Source: Flavobacteriaceae bacterium (GTDB taxonomy: Bacteria > Bacteroidota > Bacteroidia > Flavobacteriales > Flavobacteriaceae). From it: 38,924 nt of DNA. The position numbers and the translations under genes are program-made. Under the pieces are notes generated by a model. The model searched no databases. It was not told the origin of the DNA and worked only from the letters and a program-made list of their open reading frames with translations. The stretch's first letter is position 1. Each line of letters starts with the position of its first letter. The DNA lies in the NCBI GenBank assembly GCA_024232495.1, contig JAAEPP010000408.1, forward strand, positions 1 through 38,924. The letters are read 5' to 3'. Of this stretch, positions 1 to 10,667 are shown in pieces.

Positions 1-619
1 AATTTTGAAATAAAGCTTTTTTTGTTTGGAATAAATCTACAACATCTTCTTTTTTTGGAATAATATTCCAAGTATGAATTCCAAGTGCTTTTGCTGTTTC
101 CGTATTTTCTTTGGTATCATCAATAAATAAGCATTCGTTTGGGTTAATATTGTGCGAGTTTAAAACAAATTCATAAATATCTAGGTTTGGTTTTCTTAAA
201 TGAATCTCTTGTGAAAAATAAAAAGCACCAAAACAATTTTTAAAACGATTGTATCTTTTTAAAGTCATGTTTTCAATTACTTTTTCAATATGTAAATCGT
301 TCGTGTTACTTAAAAGTATTAATTGATATTTTTTTGAATTTGCTAAATCCTCCAAAAACTTAAGTCGGTATTCAGGAAAAGTTAAAATAATAGAATTCCA
401 AGCATCAGCAAGTTGTTTTTTTGATCTATTAGGAACCGCTTTATGATACCATTCTAAAAATTGTGTAGTAGCTAATTTACCTGTTTCATATTGTTTATTG
501 ATTTCCATCATTTCATTTGAAAAAGAATGAATTCCGAGTTTTTTCATCTCTATAATAGGAGCTTCTTTATCCAAATTTATAAATACATCGCCAAAATCAA
601 ATAGAAGGGTTTTAATCAT
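1..619 (-). CDS. HAD-superfamily hydrolase, YihX-like (3' end cut by window)
   Basis: A reading frame on the minus strand starts with ATG at 619 and stays open to base 1, giving 206 residues without a stop. HAD motifs are in order: motif I with nucleophile D8 (FDFGDV), motif II S104-N105 (LLSNTN), the motif III lysine K143 (RKP) and motif IV D167-D168 (FIDDTKEN). The second motif I aspartate is replaced by glycine, as in the YihX sugar-phosphatase branch as I recall it, so the family assignment is firm but the substrate is unknown. Only a few C-terminal residues are probably missing, since relatives are about 200 residues long. The start overlaps the ribD stop by 8 nt (ATGATTAA), suggesting translational coupling behind ribD. 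Confidence 0.85.
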   Translation of the reverse strand, partial: MIKTLLFDFGDVFINLDKEAPIIEMKKLGIHSFSNEMMEINKQYETGKLATTQFLEWYHKAVPNRSKKQLADAWNSIILTFPEYRLKFLEDLANSKKYQLILLSNTNDLHIEKVIENMTLKRYNRFKNCFGAFYFSQEIHLRKPNLDIYEFVLNSHNINPNECLFIDDTKENTETAKALGIHTWNIIPKKEDVVDLFQTKKALFQN

Positions 620-1649
620 TTAATAATATTTTTAAAAAGTCTTGTTCAATTTTTGTTTCTGATATCTTTTGACCTTTTATTGAGGGAGCTTTTGTTCCTT
701 CATCAAAAAGTGCAGTACCTCTAAAAACCCTAGCTTCATCCCAAAAATTATGATTAATAAATGTCTGAAGTGTTTTTGTACCGCCTTCAACTATTAATGA
801 TTGAACTTTATATTCACAGAGTAAATCACAAATCTGGTGACTAATGTTTTTAGAAAAATCAATAATCTCATACGTTAGATTTAATTTATTTTCTTTTTTT
901 ATTTCAGTAACAACAATTGTTTTAATATTACAATCAAAAATAGTTGCTTCAAATGGAATTTTTAACCTCTTATCTATAACTACTCTAATAGGAGAACTCC
1001 CGTTCCAATCTCGGGTAGTTAAACACGGATTGTCTTTTATTACAGTAGTGGTACCTACTAAAATTGCTTGCTCTTGTGACCTCCATTGGTGAACTAATTG
1101 CCTGGATTTTTTATTGGTAATCCAAACAGGCTTTTTTTTAGTTTTAAATTTAGGCGAAATAAAACCATCTGGTGTTTCTGCCCATTTTAATATAATGTAA
1201 GGACGCTTTTTGACAAAAAAAGTAAAAAAGCGTTTGTTTAGATCATTGCATTCTTTTTCTAAAATACCTTGAATTACGTTACAACTATTTTCTTTTAGTA
1301 ACTCTAAACCTTTACCTGACACCTTTGGATTAGGATCTTTACTACCAATTACTACATTTTTAATACCTTTTTCTATTATTAAATTGGCACAAGGAGGTGT
1401 TTTTCCAAAGTGACTACATGGTTCTAAATTTACATAGATAGTGGCTTTCATTAATAATTCTTGATCTTTCACACTATTAATTGCATTTACCTCCGCATGT
1501 GACTTACCGGATTGCTTATGCCAACCTTCTCCTATAATTTTATCCTTGTATACAACAACACTGCCCACTAGAGGATTAGGATAAGTAGTACCCAATCCAT
1601 TTTTAGCTAATTGGATACATCGCATCATGTATTTTTCGTGTATATTCAC
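612..1649 (-). CDS. ribD: Bifunctional diaminohydroxyphosphoribosylaminopyrimidine deaminase / reductase
   Basis: Catalyses the second and third steps of riboflavin synthesis: deamination of the pyrimidine ring, then reduction of the ribosyl side chain. The N-terminal deaminase has the zinc/catalytic motif H51-A-E53 and C78/C87 in PCSHFGKTPPC. The C-terminal half is a RibD_C/DHFR-like reductase (KWAETPDGF near residue 155). The frame is open up to a GTG at 1664, but I choose the GTG at 1649. That choice gives the family N-terminus (M)NIHEKYM and places a TATTTTTA -7-like box 4 nt upstream, the same spacing seen at other genes here. No ATG exists before residue 8. Length is 345 residues, close to the usual 350-370. 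The other riboflavin genes are not nearby. Confidence 0.93.
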   Translation of the reverse strand: MNIHEKYMMRCIQLAKNGLGTTYPNPLVGSVVVYKDKIIGEGWHKQSGKSHAEVNAINSVKDQELLMKATIYVNLEPCSHFGKTPPCANLIIEKGIKNVVIGSKDPNPKVSGKGLELLKENSCNVIQGILEKECNDLNKRFFTFFVKKRPYIILKWAETPDGFISPKFKTKKKPVWITNKKSRQLVHQWRSQEQAILVGTTTVIKDNPCLTTRDWNGSSPIRVVIDKRLKIPFEATIFDCNIKTIVVTEIKKENKLNLTYEIIDFSKNISHQICDLLCEYKVQSLIVEGGTKTLQTFINHNFWDEARVFRGTALFDEGTKAPSIKGQKISETKIEQDFLKILLND

Positions 1650-1653
1650 AGTG

Positions 1654-1661
1654 TAAAAATA
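1654..1661 (-). promoter_or_regulatory. Candidate -7 box of ribD
   Basis: On the minus strand this reads TATTTTTA, one base off the Bacteroidota -7 consensus TANNTTTG, and it ends 4 nt before the GTG at 1649. It lies inside the short inverted repeat GTGTA-AAAA-TACAC (1651-1664) of the ribD/GNAT divergent region. The promoter reading is an inference. Confidence 0.4.
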
Positions 1662-1676
1662 CACCGATTAATTTAT

Positions 1677-2168
1677 ATGAACACTGCTATTATTCGTCCT
1701 ATTTTAAAAAAAGATAATCCGCATATAGCTAGGGTAATACGAAAGGTTTTAATTGATTTTGGTGTTCCAAAAATTGGTTCTGCATATGCAGATGTTGCAT
1801 TGAATTCATTATATGAGGCATATCAGAAACCAAAAGCTATTTATTTTGTAATTGATTTAAACGGAAAAATAATAGGAGGAGGAGGAATCTCACAACTGGA
1901 CAATTGTGAAGAAAATATATGCGAATTACAAAAAATGTATTTTTTAGAGGAAGCCAGAGGATTAGGTTTAGGAACTCAAATGATTAATTTTTGCATTGAA
2001 AAAGCAAAAGATTTTTTGTTTGAAAAATGTTACTTAGAGACTATGAGCTATATGAAAGTTGCTCAAATATTATATTTAAAAAATGGATTTGAGTATTTAG
2101 ATGCCCCAATGGGGAATACCGGTCATTACTCCTGTCCAATTTACATGTTAAAACACCTACAACGTTGA
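1677..2168 (+). CDS. GNAT-family N-acetyltransferase
   Basis: Protein of 163 residues with the GNAT fold. The acetyl-CoA pyrophosphate loop is seen at R94-G-L-G-L-G-T100, preceded by the motif A strand ELQKMYF. It presumably acetylates an amino group on a small molecule or protein; the substrate is unknown. The frame could open at a TTG at 1611, but that start would lie inside ribD, while ATG 1677 gives a normal N-terminus (MNTAIIRP). The stop codon is embedded in the TTG start of prmC (TTGA), so the two are probably co-translated. A link to PrmC function is possible only by position. Confidence 0.85.
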   Translation: MNTAIIRPILKKDNPHIARVIRKVLIDFGVPKIGSAYADVALNSLYEAYQKPKAIYFVIDLNGKIIGGGGISQLDNCEENICELQKMYFLEEARGLGLGTQMINFCIEKAKDFLFEKCYLETMSYMKVAQILYLKNGFEYLDAPMGNTGHYSCPIYMLKHLQR

Positions 2169-3025
2169 CTACAGGGAAATTTAGAAATCATTTTATAAAT
2201 TCATTAGAAGGTTTATATCCAATTGAAGAATTAAAATCATTCTTTTATTTGTTAGCTGGAAAATATCTCAACTTATCAAGAATAAATATTGCACTCCAGC
2301 TAAATAATGAACTCACACATGAAGAACAATCTAGTTTTTATCAAGCTGCAGATCGTTTAAGAAATCATGAACCCATACAGTACATACTTGGAGAAACTGA
2401 ATTTTTTGGAATGCCTATTACAGTAAATAAACAGGTCTTAATTCCTAGACCTGAAACAGAAGAACTAGTTTCTTGGATAATTGAAGATGTAGATAAAAAT
2501 GAAGCTACAATTCTTGATATCGGTACTGGGAGTGGCTGTATCGCAATATCCTTAGCTAAAAAACTAAATAACGCTGTTGTCTCAGCAATAGATATTTCAA
2601 CTAGAGCAATAGAAGTGGCAAAAAAAAATACATTAATAAATAATGTAAATATAGAATTTAGTAGAGTTGATGTGCTTAATTTTGAAGCTGACTCAGATCT
2701 TCAACATAAATGGGAATCAAAATTTGATATTATTGTTTCTAATCCACCCTATGTTAGGATGCAAGAAAAAAAGTTAATGAAATTAAATGTTGTTGATCAT
2801 GAACCTGATATTGCTTTGTTTGTTAAAGATGATGATCCATTATTGTTTTACAGAAAAATATCTCAATTAAGTAAACAGTATTTAAGACACCATGGGACTC
2901 TTTATTTAGAAATAAATGAATATCTTGGTTTAGAGATGGAGAAAATGTTAAATAAAGCAGGCTTTAAACATGTTGTATTGAAGAAAGATATGTTTGGGAA
3001 AAATCGAATGATAAAATGTTGGTAA
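2165..3025 (+). CDS. prmC: Peptide chain release factor N5-glutamine methyltransferase
   Basis: Methylates the glutamine of the GGQ motif in release factors RF1/RF2, using S-adenosylmethionine, and so helps translation termination. The N-terminal substrate-binding helical domain (residues 1-90) contains EPIQYILGETEFFG. The SAM site is D118-I-G-T-G-S-G and the catalytic NPPY motif is N193-P-P-Y196. The start is TTG at 2165: it overlaps the upstream GNAT stop (TTGA) and matches the family N-terminus, and no ATG lies in frame before the conserved region. Length of 286 residues is normal. Its stop is one base before the ATG of the next gene. Confidence 0.93.
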   Translation: MTTGKFRNHFINSLEGLYPIEELKSFFYLLAGKYLNLSRINIALQLNNELTHEEQSSFYQAADRLRNHEPIQYILGETEFFGMPITVNKQVLIPRPETEELVSWIIEDVDKNEATILDIGTGSGCIAISLAKKLNNAVVSAIDISTRAIEVAKKNTLINNVNIEFSRVDVLNFEADSDLQHKWESKFDIIVSNPPYVRMQEKKLMKLNVVDHEPDIALFVKDDDPLLFYRKISQLSKQYLRHHGTLYLEINEYLGLEMEKMLNKAGFKHVVLKKDMFGKNRMIKCW

Positions 3026-3026
3026 T

Positions 3027-3617
3027 ATGAGAAAACTAGATAGTATTTGTGTTTTTTGTGGAAGCAAAGAGGGAAACGATCAAAAGATTATTGATGCGGC
3101 AACTGAATTAGGCCATTCACTGGCTGAACACGACATTACCTTAATTTATGGAGCTGCAAAAATTGGTATTATGGGCTTAGTAGCTAAAGCAGTATTGTCA
3201 AAACAAGGAAATGTAATTGGAATAATACCAGAATTTCTTAAACTTAAAGAGGTAGTGCACTTGGGCTTAAGCGAACTTATTACTACGGACAGCATGCATG
3301 ATCGTAAAATGCAAATGCAAATTAAAAGCGATGGTTTTATTACCCTGCCAGGCGGTATGGGAACTTTTGAGGAGTTATTTGAGATTTTAACATGGTTGCA
3401 GTTGGGACTTCATTCCAAGCCAATAGGTCTACTCAATATAAATCATTACTATGATGATTTAATATTAATGATGGAGAAAATGGTTAAGAAAGGTTTTTTA
3501 GCAATTGATAACTTACAATTGTTAATTGTTGACGATAAAATCGATTCTCTTTTGGAAAAAATGAAAAATTTTAAAGATCCAAAAAAACCACAGTGGCTCA
3601 ATAAAAAAAGAGTTTAA
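3027..3617 (+). CDS. LOG-family nucleotide 5'-monophosphate phosphoribohydrolase (TIGR00730 type)
   Basis: Protein of 196 residues with the lysine-decarboxylase-like Rossmann fold of the LOG family. The signature P108-G-G-M-G-T-x-E-E and the conserved R93-K94 (MHDRKMQM) are present. Family members cleave nucleoside 5'-monophosphates to base and ribose 5-phosphate; the plant enzymes activate cytokinins. Older annotations as 'lysine decarboxylase' are misleading. The usual YGG turn reads YGAAKIGIMG, a mild variant. It follows prmC with a 1-nt gap and is closed by a terminator-like hairpin, so GNAT-prmC-LOG looks like one transcription unit. The physiological substrate cannot be read from the sequence. 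Confidence 0.88.
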   Translation: MRKLDSICVFCGSKEGNDQKIIDAATELGHSLAEHDITLIYGAAKIGIMGLVAKAVLSKQGNVIGIIPEFLKLKEVVHLGLSELITTDSMHDRKMQMQIKSDGFITLPGGMGTFEELFEILTWLQLGLHSKPIGLLNINHYYDDLILMMEKMVKKGFLAIDNLQLLIVDDKIDSLLEKMKNFKDPKKPQWLNKKRV

Positions 3618-3677
3618 AGAGTTTATTGTATTAGCTAAAGCAATTCTTGATTGTAAGGTAGATTTTTGTTCCATAAA

Positions 3678-3703
3678 ACGGTCTTAATAAGATCGTCTTT
3701 TTT
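3678..3703 (+). terminator. Rho-independent terminator after the LOG gene
   Basis: An 8-bp stem (ACGGTCTT paired with AAGATCGT, one G-U pair) with a 3-nt AAT loop is followed by C and six T. It lies between the LOG gene and the ligA promoter. Confidence 0.6.
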
Positions 3704-3749
3704 GTTTATAAACAGTTTTTCTAAAATTGATTGTTTTGATTTTGAATTT

Positions 3750-3757
3750 TATATTTG
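3750..3757 (+). promoter_or_regulatory. -7 box of ligA (TATATTTG)
   Basis: Exact match to the Bacteroidota -7 consensus TANNTTTG, with a TTG about 20 nt upstream (3727-3729) that can serve as the -33 element. It ends 4 nt before the ligA ATG, so the transcript is predicted to have essentially no leader. Confidence 0.65.
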
Positions 3758-3761
3758 TTAG

Positions 3762-5756
<1,995 letters not shown>

Positions 5757-5784
5757 ATTAACAATTACAAAATTTAAAAAGATG

Positions 5785-5792
5785 TATTTTTG
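5785..5792 (+). promoter_or_regulatory. -7 box upstream of the DUF6913-like gene (TATTTTTG)
   Basis: Exact TANNTTTG match, 20 nt before the ATG at 5813 and in the gap after ligA. No clear TTG -33 element is visible upstream. Confidence 0.5.
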
Positions 5793-5812
5793 TATTTGTA
5801 ATTTATAAGCTA

Positions 5813-6331
5813 ATGTTTAAAAGAATTCAAAAAATATTTTTTAAAAAGAATATAACGAAAAACCTCAAAAAAAGAACTATGTTAGGCGTTAATGATTCTC
5901 TAACTACGATTGGTTTTTTGGTGAATGAGGAGGATCATGTTGATTTTGATATTTTTTTTGATATATCAAACGCTTTAGGAGTACAACAAAAAGATACAAA
6001 AATTTTTTCTTTTTTAGATATTAAAACAAAAACACCAACTCTCATTCAGAATAAAATATTTAGTAATCATTTTAATTGGAGAGGTGAAATTAATAACAAC
6101 AATGCTTTAGATTTTTTAAACATAAATTTGGATGTATTGGTAAGTTATTACAATACTAAAAATAATTATTTAAACTTGATGACTTCTGAAAGTAAAGCGA
6201 AATTTAAAGTCGGTTTTAATGGTGTTGACAATCGATTATTTGATTTAATAATTAATGTTGACCCTCAAAAAAATCTGGATGTTAAAAGCGAATTGTTGAA
6301 ATACTTTAAAGTATTAAATAAAATCAATTAG
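5813..6331 (+). CDS. Hypothetical protein resembling flavobacterial DUF6913
   Basis: Basic, lysine-rich N-terminus (residues 1-22) followed by a mixed alpha/beta body of 172 residues in total. No signal peptide or membrane segment is evident, so a cytosolic location is likely. I recognise the sequence as the flavobacterial family found between ligA and dapA (DUF6913), from memory and without a search. No catalytic motif can be named. It has its own -7 box and is followed 21 nt later by dapA. Function is unknown; neighbourhood conservation gives no functional hint beyond being a lineage-specific core gene. Confidence 0.75.
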   Translation: MFKRIQKIFFKKNITKNLKKRTMLGVNDSLTTIGFLVNEEDHVDFDIFFDISNALGVQQKDTKIFSFLDIKTKTPTLIQNKIFSNHFNWRGEINNNNALDFLNINLDVLVSYYNTKNNYLNLMTSESKAKFKVGFNGVDNRLFDLIINVDPQKNLDVKSELLKYFKVLNKIN

Positions 6332-6352
6332 TACTTTTAAAAAAAAATAATA

Positions 6353-7240
6353 ATGAAAAAATTAATAGGTACAGGGGTTGCATTAGTCACTCCATTTAAA
6401 GAGGACTTATCAATAGATATCAATGCCTTAAAAAAAATTGTAAATTATAACATTGACAACGGAATCGACTATTTAGTTGTTTTAGGAACTACTGCTGAAA
6501 GTGCAACTCTCACAAAACAGGAAAAAGAAGTGGTTATAAAAACAGTCGTAAGTGTTAATAATGGTAGGTTGCCCCTGGTATTAGGAATAGGAGGAAATGA
6601 TACCAATGCCGTCATTAATGAGATAAATAATACCGATTTAACAAACTTTAGTGCAATACTCTCTGTATCACCATTTTACAACAAACCTACTCAAGAAGGA
6701 ATTTTTCAACATTTTTCAGCTATTTCAAAAATTTCAAGTAAACCTTTAATCATTTATAATGTGCCTGGAAGAACATCTTCAAATATTGCTCCAGAAACAG
6801 TAAATAAATTAGCAAGAAATTTTACAAATATTGTTGCTATAAAAGAAGCTGCCGGAGATTTAGTCCAAGCTATGAAATTAATAGAAATTTGTCCAAAAGA
6901 ATTTTTGGTTATTTCTGGTGACGACATGATTACTTTACCAATGATTTTAGCAGGAGGATCCGGTGTTATATCGGTAATTGGAGAAGGGTTTCCCTATCAA
7001 TTTTCACAGATGGTAAATTTTGGATTAAAAAAAGAAGTTGATAAAGCATTTAAAATTCATTATCAACTGTCACCAATTATCGATTATATTTTTGAAGAGG
7101 GTAATCCAGCTGGGATAAAAGCAGTATTTAAAAAAATAGGGCTTTGCGAAGAATTTGTAAGGCTTCCATTGGTTTCTGTTACCAGTCAGTTAAGAGAAAA
7201 AATTGAATCCTTTGTTTCAAACTTAAAAATTAACAGATAA
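6353..7240 (+). CDS. dapA: 4-hydroxy-tetrahydrodipicolinate synthase
   Basis: Condenses pyruvate with aspartate semialdehyde, the first committed step to lysine and diaminopimelate for peptidoglycan. It is a TIM-barrel protein of 295 residues. The Schiff-base lysine is K164 (VAIKEAAGD), with T46-T47 (LGTTAES), Y135 and R140 (IIYNVPGRT), all in expected places. The N-terminus [12 protein letters not shown] is typical, so ATG 6353 is secure. No Shine-Dalgarno sequence is visible; an A-rich stretch precedes the start, as is common in this phylum. Members of the wider DapA/NanA family use other aldehydes, but the motif set fits DapA best. Confidence 0.95.
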   Translation: MKKLIGTGVALVTPFKEDLSIDINALKKIVNYNIDNGIDYLVVLGTTAESATLTKQEKEVVIKTVVSVNNGRLPLVLGIGGNDTNAVINEINNTDLTNFSAILSVSPFYNKPTQEGIFQHFSAISKISSKPLIIYNVPGRTSSNIAPETVNKLARNFTNIVAIKEAAGDLVQAMKLIEICPKEFLVISGDDMITLPMILAGGSGVISVIGEGFPYQFSQMVNFGLKKEVDKAFKIHYQLSPIIDYIFEEGNPAGIKAVFKKIGLCEEFVRLPLVSVTSQLREKIESFVSNLKINR

Positions 7241-7321
7241 CTATTTTTAAATCTCTATTAAATCAATTACTGCCTAAGTACTTTAGTGCATCAATAAGTT
7301 TTATACTATTTTAATTTTGAT

Positions 7322-7329
7322 TACTTTTG
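7322..7329 (+). promoter_or_regulatory. -7 box of bamD (TACTTTTG)
   Basis: Exact TANNTTTG match ending 4 nt before the ATG at 7334. It is the likely start of the bamD-rpoZ-coaBC-DUF4835 transcription unit, with a predicted leaderless or near-leaderless mRNA. Confidence 0.6.
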
Positions 7330-7333
7330 CACG

Positions 7334-8161
7334 ATGTTTTTTAAAACTATGATAAACAGTTTAAAATTTATATTTTTAGTACTTCTTTTTTCTTCATGCA
7401 GTGAATATCAGAAGATGTTAAAAAACCCAGATTCTGGTTTGAAATATACTATGTCTGAAAACTTGTACAAAAAAGGTAAATACAAAAAAGCTTTAAAATT
7501 AATGGAGCAGATTGTACCTGTTTACAGAGGAAAACCACAAGCAGAAAAATTAATGTTCATGTACGCAGACACTTACTACAAACTGGAAGATTATTATTTG
7601 TCAGGTTATCAGTTTGAGCGATTTGCCGCATCTTATCCAAAAAGTGATAGCGTAGAAACTGCCGCCTATTACTCAGCATCTAGTTATTATGAATTATCCC
7701 CTGTCTATTCTTTAGATCAGAAAGACACGTATACAGGATTGGAAAAACTTCAGGCATTCATCGATACCTATCCAAATTCAGAATATAGAAAAGAAGCAAA
7801 TAAAAAAGTTAAGGAGCTTACTTATAAGCTTCAGAAAAAAGATATTGAAGTAGCAAAGCAATATTTAAAAACAGGATTGGCTTTAAACAGCTATAAAAAT
7901 TCAATAACTGCTTTTGAAAATTTTATTAGTGACCATCCAGGCTCAATTTTTAGAGAAGACGCTTATTTTGGAAGGTTTCAAGCTCAGTATGAATTGGCAT
8001 TACAAAGTGTTCCAAAAAAAGTAGAGGACCGCTTGCAAATAGCTATTGAATACTTCAATGATTTTATGAAATATTACGGACAAAGTGAACTGGCTGAAAA
8101 AGCAAAAGAAATAAAAAAAGATATAGATAAAAAAATAGAAACAATTAAAGTTTCTAGCTAA
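7334..8161 (+). CDS. bamD: Outer membrane protein assembly lipoprotein BamD
   Basis: Periplasmic lipoprotein of the BAM complex, which inserts beta-barrel proteins into the outer membrane. A hydrophobic signal (residues 7-20) ends in the lipobox-like LFSSC22, so the mature protein would be lipidated at C22. The rest is helical, TPR-like repeats (LYKKGKYKKALKLMEQ, YQFERFAASYPKS, LEKLQAFIDTYPNSEYR) typical of BamD/YfiO. Length of 275 residues is normal. ATG 7334 fits the -7 box spacing; an in-frame ATG at 7349 would also leave a full signal peptide. It is the first gene of the conserved flavobacterial block. Confidence 0.92.
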   Translation: MFFKTMINSLKFIFLVLLFSSCSEYQKMLKNPDSGLKYTMSENLYKKGKYKKALKLMEQIVPVYRGKPQAEKLMFMYADTYYKLEDYYLSGYQFERFAASYPKSDSVETAAYYSASSYYELSPVYSLDQKDTYTGLEKLQAFIDTYPNSEYRKEANKKVKELTYKLQKKDIEVAKQYLKTGLALNSYKNSITAFENFISDHPGSIFREDAYFGRFQAQYELALQSVPKKVEDRLQIAIEYFNDFMKYYGQSELAEKAKEIKKDIDKKIETIKVSS

Positions 8162-8171
8162 CAATTACGAT

Positions 8172-8507
8172 ATGAGAGATTTAAAAAATACAGAAGCACC
8201 ATCAAATACTACTACCATCGACAAGAATTTAGTAGATGCACCTACCAACAATATATATGAGGCGATATCTATAATTTCTAAAAGAGCAGTTCAGATAAAT
8301 GGTGATATTAAAAAAGAGTTACTTGAAAAATTAGATGAGTTTGCTACTTACAACGATAGTTTAGAAGAAATCTTTGAAAATAAAGAACAAATTGAAGTTT
8401 CTAAATTTTACGAGAAATTACCAAAGCCCCACGCAATAGCTGTTCAAGAGTGGCTAGAGAGTAAAATTTATCACAGAAATACCAAAGACGAAGAATTAGA
8501 AAATTAA
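8172..8507 (+). CDS. rpoZ: DNA-directed RNA polymerase omega subunit (Bacteroidota type)
   Basis: Small acidic protein of 111 residues. The core NIYEAISIISKRAVQIN matches the conserved omega helix, and the C-terminal stretch FYEKLPKPHAIAVQEW is the hallmark of the Bacteroidota RpoZ-like family. Omega stabilises beta' folding in RNA polymerase. The N-terminal 25 residues are specific to this lineage. It lies 10 nt after bamD and 3 nt before coaBC, the order I know from Flavobacteriia. Divergence from E. coli omega means the assignment rests on the lineage family, not on direct similarity. Confidence 0.85.
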   Translation: MRDLKNTEAPSNTTTIDKNLVDAPTNNIYEAISIISKRAVQINGDIKKELLEKLDEFATYNDSLEEIFENKEQIEVSKFYEKLPKPHAIAVQEWLESKIYHRNTKDEELEN

Positions 8508-8510
8508 AAA

Positions 8511-9722
8511 ATGTCAGTTTTAAGCGGTAAAAATATCATACTTGGAGTTACTGCCGGTATAGCTGCTTACAAATCTGCATTTCTTACCAGATTACTTATA
8601 AAAAAAGGAGCCAATGTCAAAGTGGTAATGACTCCATCTTCCAAAGAATTTGTTACACCACTAACGCTTTCAACGCTTTCGAAAAACGAAGTATATTCTT
8701 CATTTACCAACGAAGATGATGATAATGCTCAATGGAATAACCACGTAGACATTGCACAATGGGGAGATCTATTTATCATAGCACCAGCCACTGCAAACAC
8801 AATGTCAAAAATGGTAAGTGGAACTTGTGATAATTTGTTATTAGCCGTTTATCTCTCTGCAAAATGTCCTGTTTATTACGCTCCAGCCATGGATTTGGAC
8901 ATGTATAAACACCCTTCTACCAAAGACACCTTTAAAAAACTTAATGATTTTGGAAATTTTCAAATTCCTGCAGAGGTTGGTGAACTAGCTAGTGGTCTTT
9001 CTGGAATGGGTAGAATGGCTGAACCTCAAAATATTGTTTCTTTTGTTGAAAAAAATATATTAGATCAACTTCCATTAAAAAATAAATGTATTTTGATTAC
9101 TGCTGGTCCAACCTATGAGTCAATAGATCCTGTTCGGTTTATAGGAAATCATTCTAGTGGTAAAATGGGTTATGCTTTAGCAGAGGCAGCAGCTAGTCTT
9201 GGTGCTCAAGTAAAATTAATTTCTGGGCCTGTTAGTATAAAAACTAATAACGAAGCGATCCAAGTGATTGACGTAAGTACTGCTGAAGAAATGTACAAAG
9301 CGTCACACGAATTTTTTAATAATTGTGACATTGCGATTTTAAGTGCAGCAGTTGCTGATTTTACGCCAAAAACTGTAGCAAGTCAAAAGATAAAAAAAGG
9401 TAAGGATTGTTTAACTCTTGAATTGACAAAAACGAAAGATATATTAACATCTTTAAGTAAAATAAAAAAGCGTCAGTTTCTAGTTGGTTTTGCTTTGGAA
9501 ACCCAAAACGAATTAGAAAATGCAAAAACAAAACTTAAAAAAAAGAATTTAGATTTAATTGTATTAAATTCGCTTAACGATCAAGGTGCCGGTTTTAAAA
9601 TTAACACCAACAAAATAACTTTAATATCTAAAGACAATAAAATTATTCCTTATGAGGTTAAATCTAAAAAGGAAGTCGCTTTCGATATTTTAAAATATAT
9701 TATAAGAGAAATTCATGTGTAA
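8511..9722 (+). CDS. coaBC: Bifunctional phosphopantothenoylcysteine decarboxylase / phosphopantothenate-cysteine ligase
   Basis: Carries out two consecutive coenzyme A steps. The N-terminal CoaC flavoprotein (about 1-185) has GVTAGIAAYKSA, the catalytic histidine H78 (NNHVDIAQW), PATANT at 92-97 and PAMDLDMY at 125-132. The C-terminal CoaB (about 190-403) has ITAGPTYESIDPVRFIGNHSSGKMGY with N213, and AAVADFTP followed by KIKKG. The segment that in E. coli carries the catalytic cysteine (A-C-G-x-x-G-x-G-R-M) reads A-S161-G-L-S-G-M-G-R-M here. As I recall, this serine is shared by relatives, but it leaves the acid/base residue open. The last 8 nt overlap the next start. Confidence 0.95.
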   Translation: MSVLSGKNIILGVTAGIAAYKSAFLTRLLIKKGANVKVVMTPSSKEFVTPLTLSTLSKNEVYSSFTNEDDDNAQWNNHVDIAQWGDLFIIAPATANTMSKMVSGTCDNLLLAVYLSAKCPVYYAPAMDLDMYKHPSTKDTFKKLNDFGNFQIPAEVGELASGLSGMGRMAEPQNIVSFVEKNILDQLPLKNKCILITAGPTYESIDPVRFIGNHSSGKMGYALAEAAASLGAQVKLISGPVSIKTNNEAIQVIDVSTAEEMYKASHEFFNNCDIAILSAAVADFTPKTVASQKIKKGKDCLTLELTKTKDILTSLSKIKKRQFLVGFALETQNELENAKTKLKKKNLDLIVLNSLNDQGAGFKINTNKITLISKDNKIIPYEVKSKKEVAFDILKYIIREIHV

Positions 9723-10605
9723 AAAAATAGTTTTATTATTCATCTTTATAACATCTCAATTTATAAACGCTCAAGAATTAAATTGTACGATTTCTATCAA
9801 TGCAGAGCAAACAGGGCAACCAAATAATCAAATATTTAGAACTTTAGAAACTCAGCTTACTGAATTTATTAACACAACTATTTGGACTGATAAAAATTAT
9901 AACAATCAAGAAAAGATAGATTGTAATATGTCTATCATAATAAATTCTTTTGATTCTAACATTTTTAATGCTACAATTCAAATCCAAGCTTCTAGACCGA
10001 TATACCAATCTACTTATTCGAGTCCTATATACAATTATAACGATAAACAATTTAATTTTTCATATGTAGAATTCCAACCATTGGTATTCAATGTAAATAG
10101 TTTTGACTCAAATTTAGTTTCTGTTATTGCATTCCATGTTTATACCATAATTGGTTTAGATTCTGATACCTTTGAAATCGATGGAGGAGAGTCTTATTTT
10201 TCGACTGCAAAACAAATTGTGAATACTGCCGCAACTGGAGGGTCTAAAGGCTGGAAGTCTACAGACGGTAAACAATCACGTTATTCTTTTAATGATGCTT
10301 TACTGTCACAAGTATACAAAGAATTTCATACAGTTATGTATAACTACCATCGATTAGGGATGGACAAAATGCATAATTCACCAAAAATTGCTAAAACAAC
10401 CATTTCAGCAGCCATTAACACCCTTAAAGGGATTAATGACAGAAGACCGAATTCATATTTGTTAAGGACTTTTTTCGATGCTAAATCTGATGAAATACAA
10501 CGTATATTTTCTGACGGACCGGCCATAAATGTTACCTCATTAATAAATAACTTAAACCGAATAGCCCCAACTAAGAGAAGTAGTTGGTCTAAGATACGAT
10601 ATTAA
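9715..10605 (+). CDS. DUF4835 family secreted protein
   Basis: A 296-residue protein with a Sec signal peptide (hydrophobic residues 5-17, likely cleavage after A19 in INAQE). Sequence features such as SINAEQTGQPNNQIFRTLE and WTDKNY match the Bacteroidota DUF4835 family, which I know only as a conserved gene between coaBC and recN. Its function is unknown; location should be periplasmic or outer-membrane associated. The ATG overlaps the coaBC stop by 8 nt (ATGTGTAA), so translational coupling with coaBC is likely. Co-occurrence with bamD suggests, but does not show, an envelope role. Confidence 0.85.
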   Translation: MCKKIVLLFIFITSQFINAQELNCTISINAEQTGQPNNQIFRTLETQLTEFINTTIWTDKNYNNQEKIDCNMSIIINSFDSNIFNATIQIQASRPIYQSTYSSPIYNYNDKQFNFSYVEFQPLVFNVNSFDSNLVSVIAFHVYTIIGLDSDTFEIDGGESYFSTAKQIVNTAATGGSKGWKSTDGKQSRYSFNDALLSQVYKEFHTVMYNYHRLGMDKMHNSPKIAKTTISAAINTLKGINDRRPNSYLLRTFFDAKSDEIQRIFSDGPAINVTSLINNLNRIAPTKRSSWSKIRY

Positions 10606-10667
10606 TTTTTTTGATATTTTATTTTATATTATTTTAGTCTTATCAACATTTTTCAAAATTTACCATA

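Noticed and set aside
1651-1664. Inverted repeat GTGTA-AAAA-TACAC between ribD and the GNAT gene as an operator
   Set aside because: Arms are only 5 bp and overlap the ribD -7-like box; nothing nearby encodes an obvious regulator, so it is mentioned only with the promoter.
1611-1676. N-terminal extension of the GNAT gene from TTG 1611
   Set aside because: It would lie inside ribD on the other strand and adds residues unlike the family; ATG 1677 is a better start.
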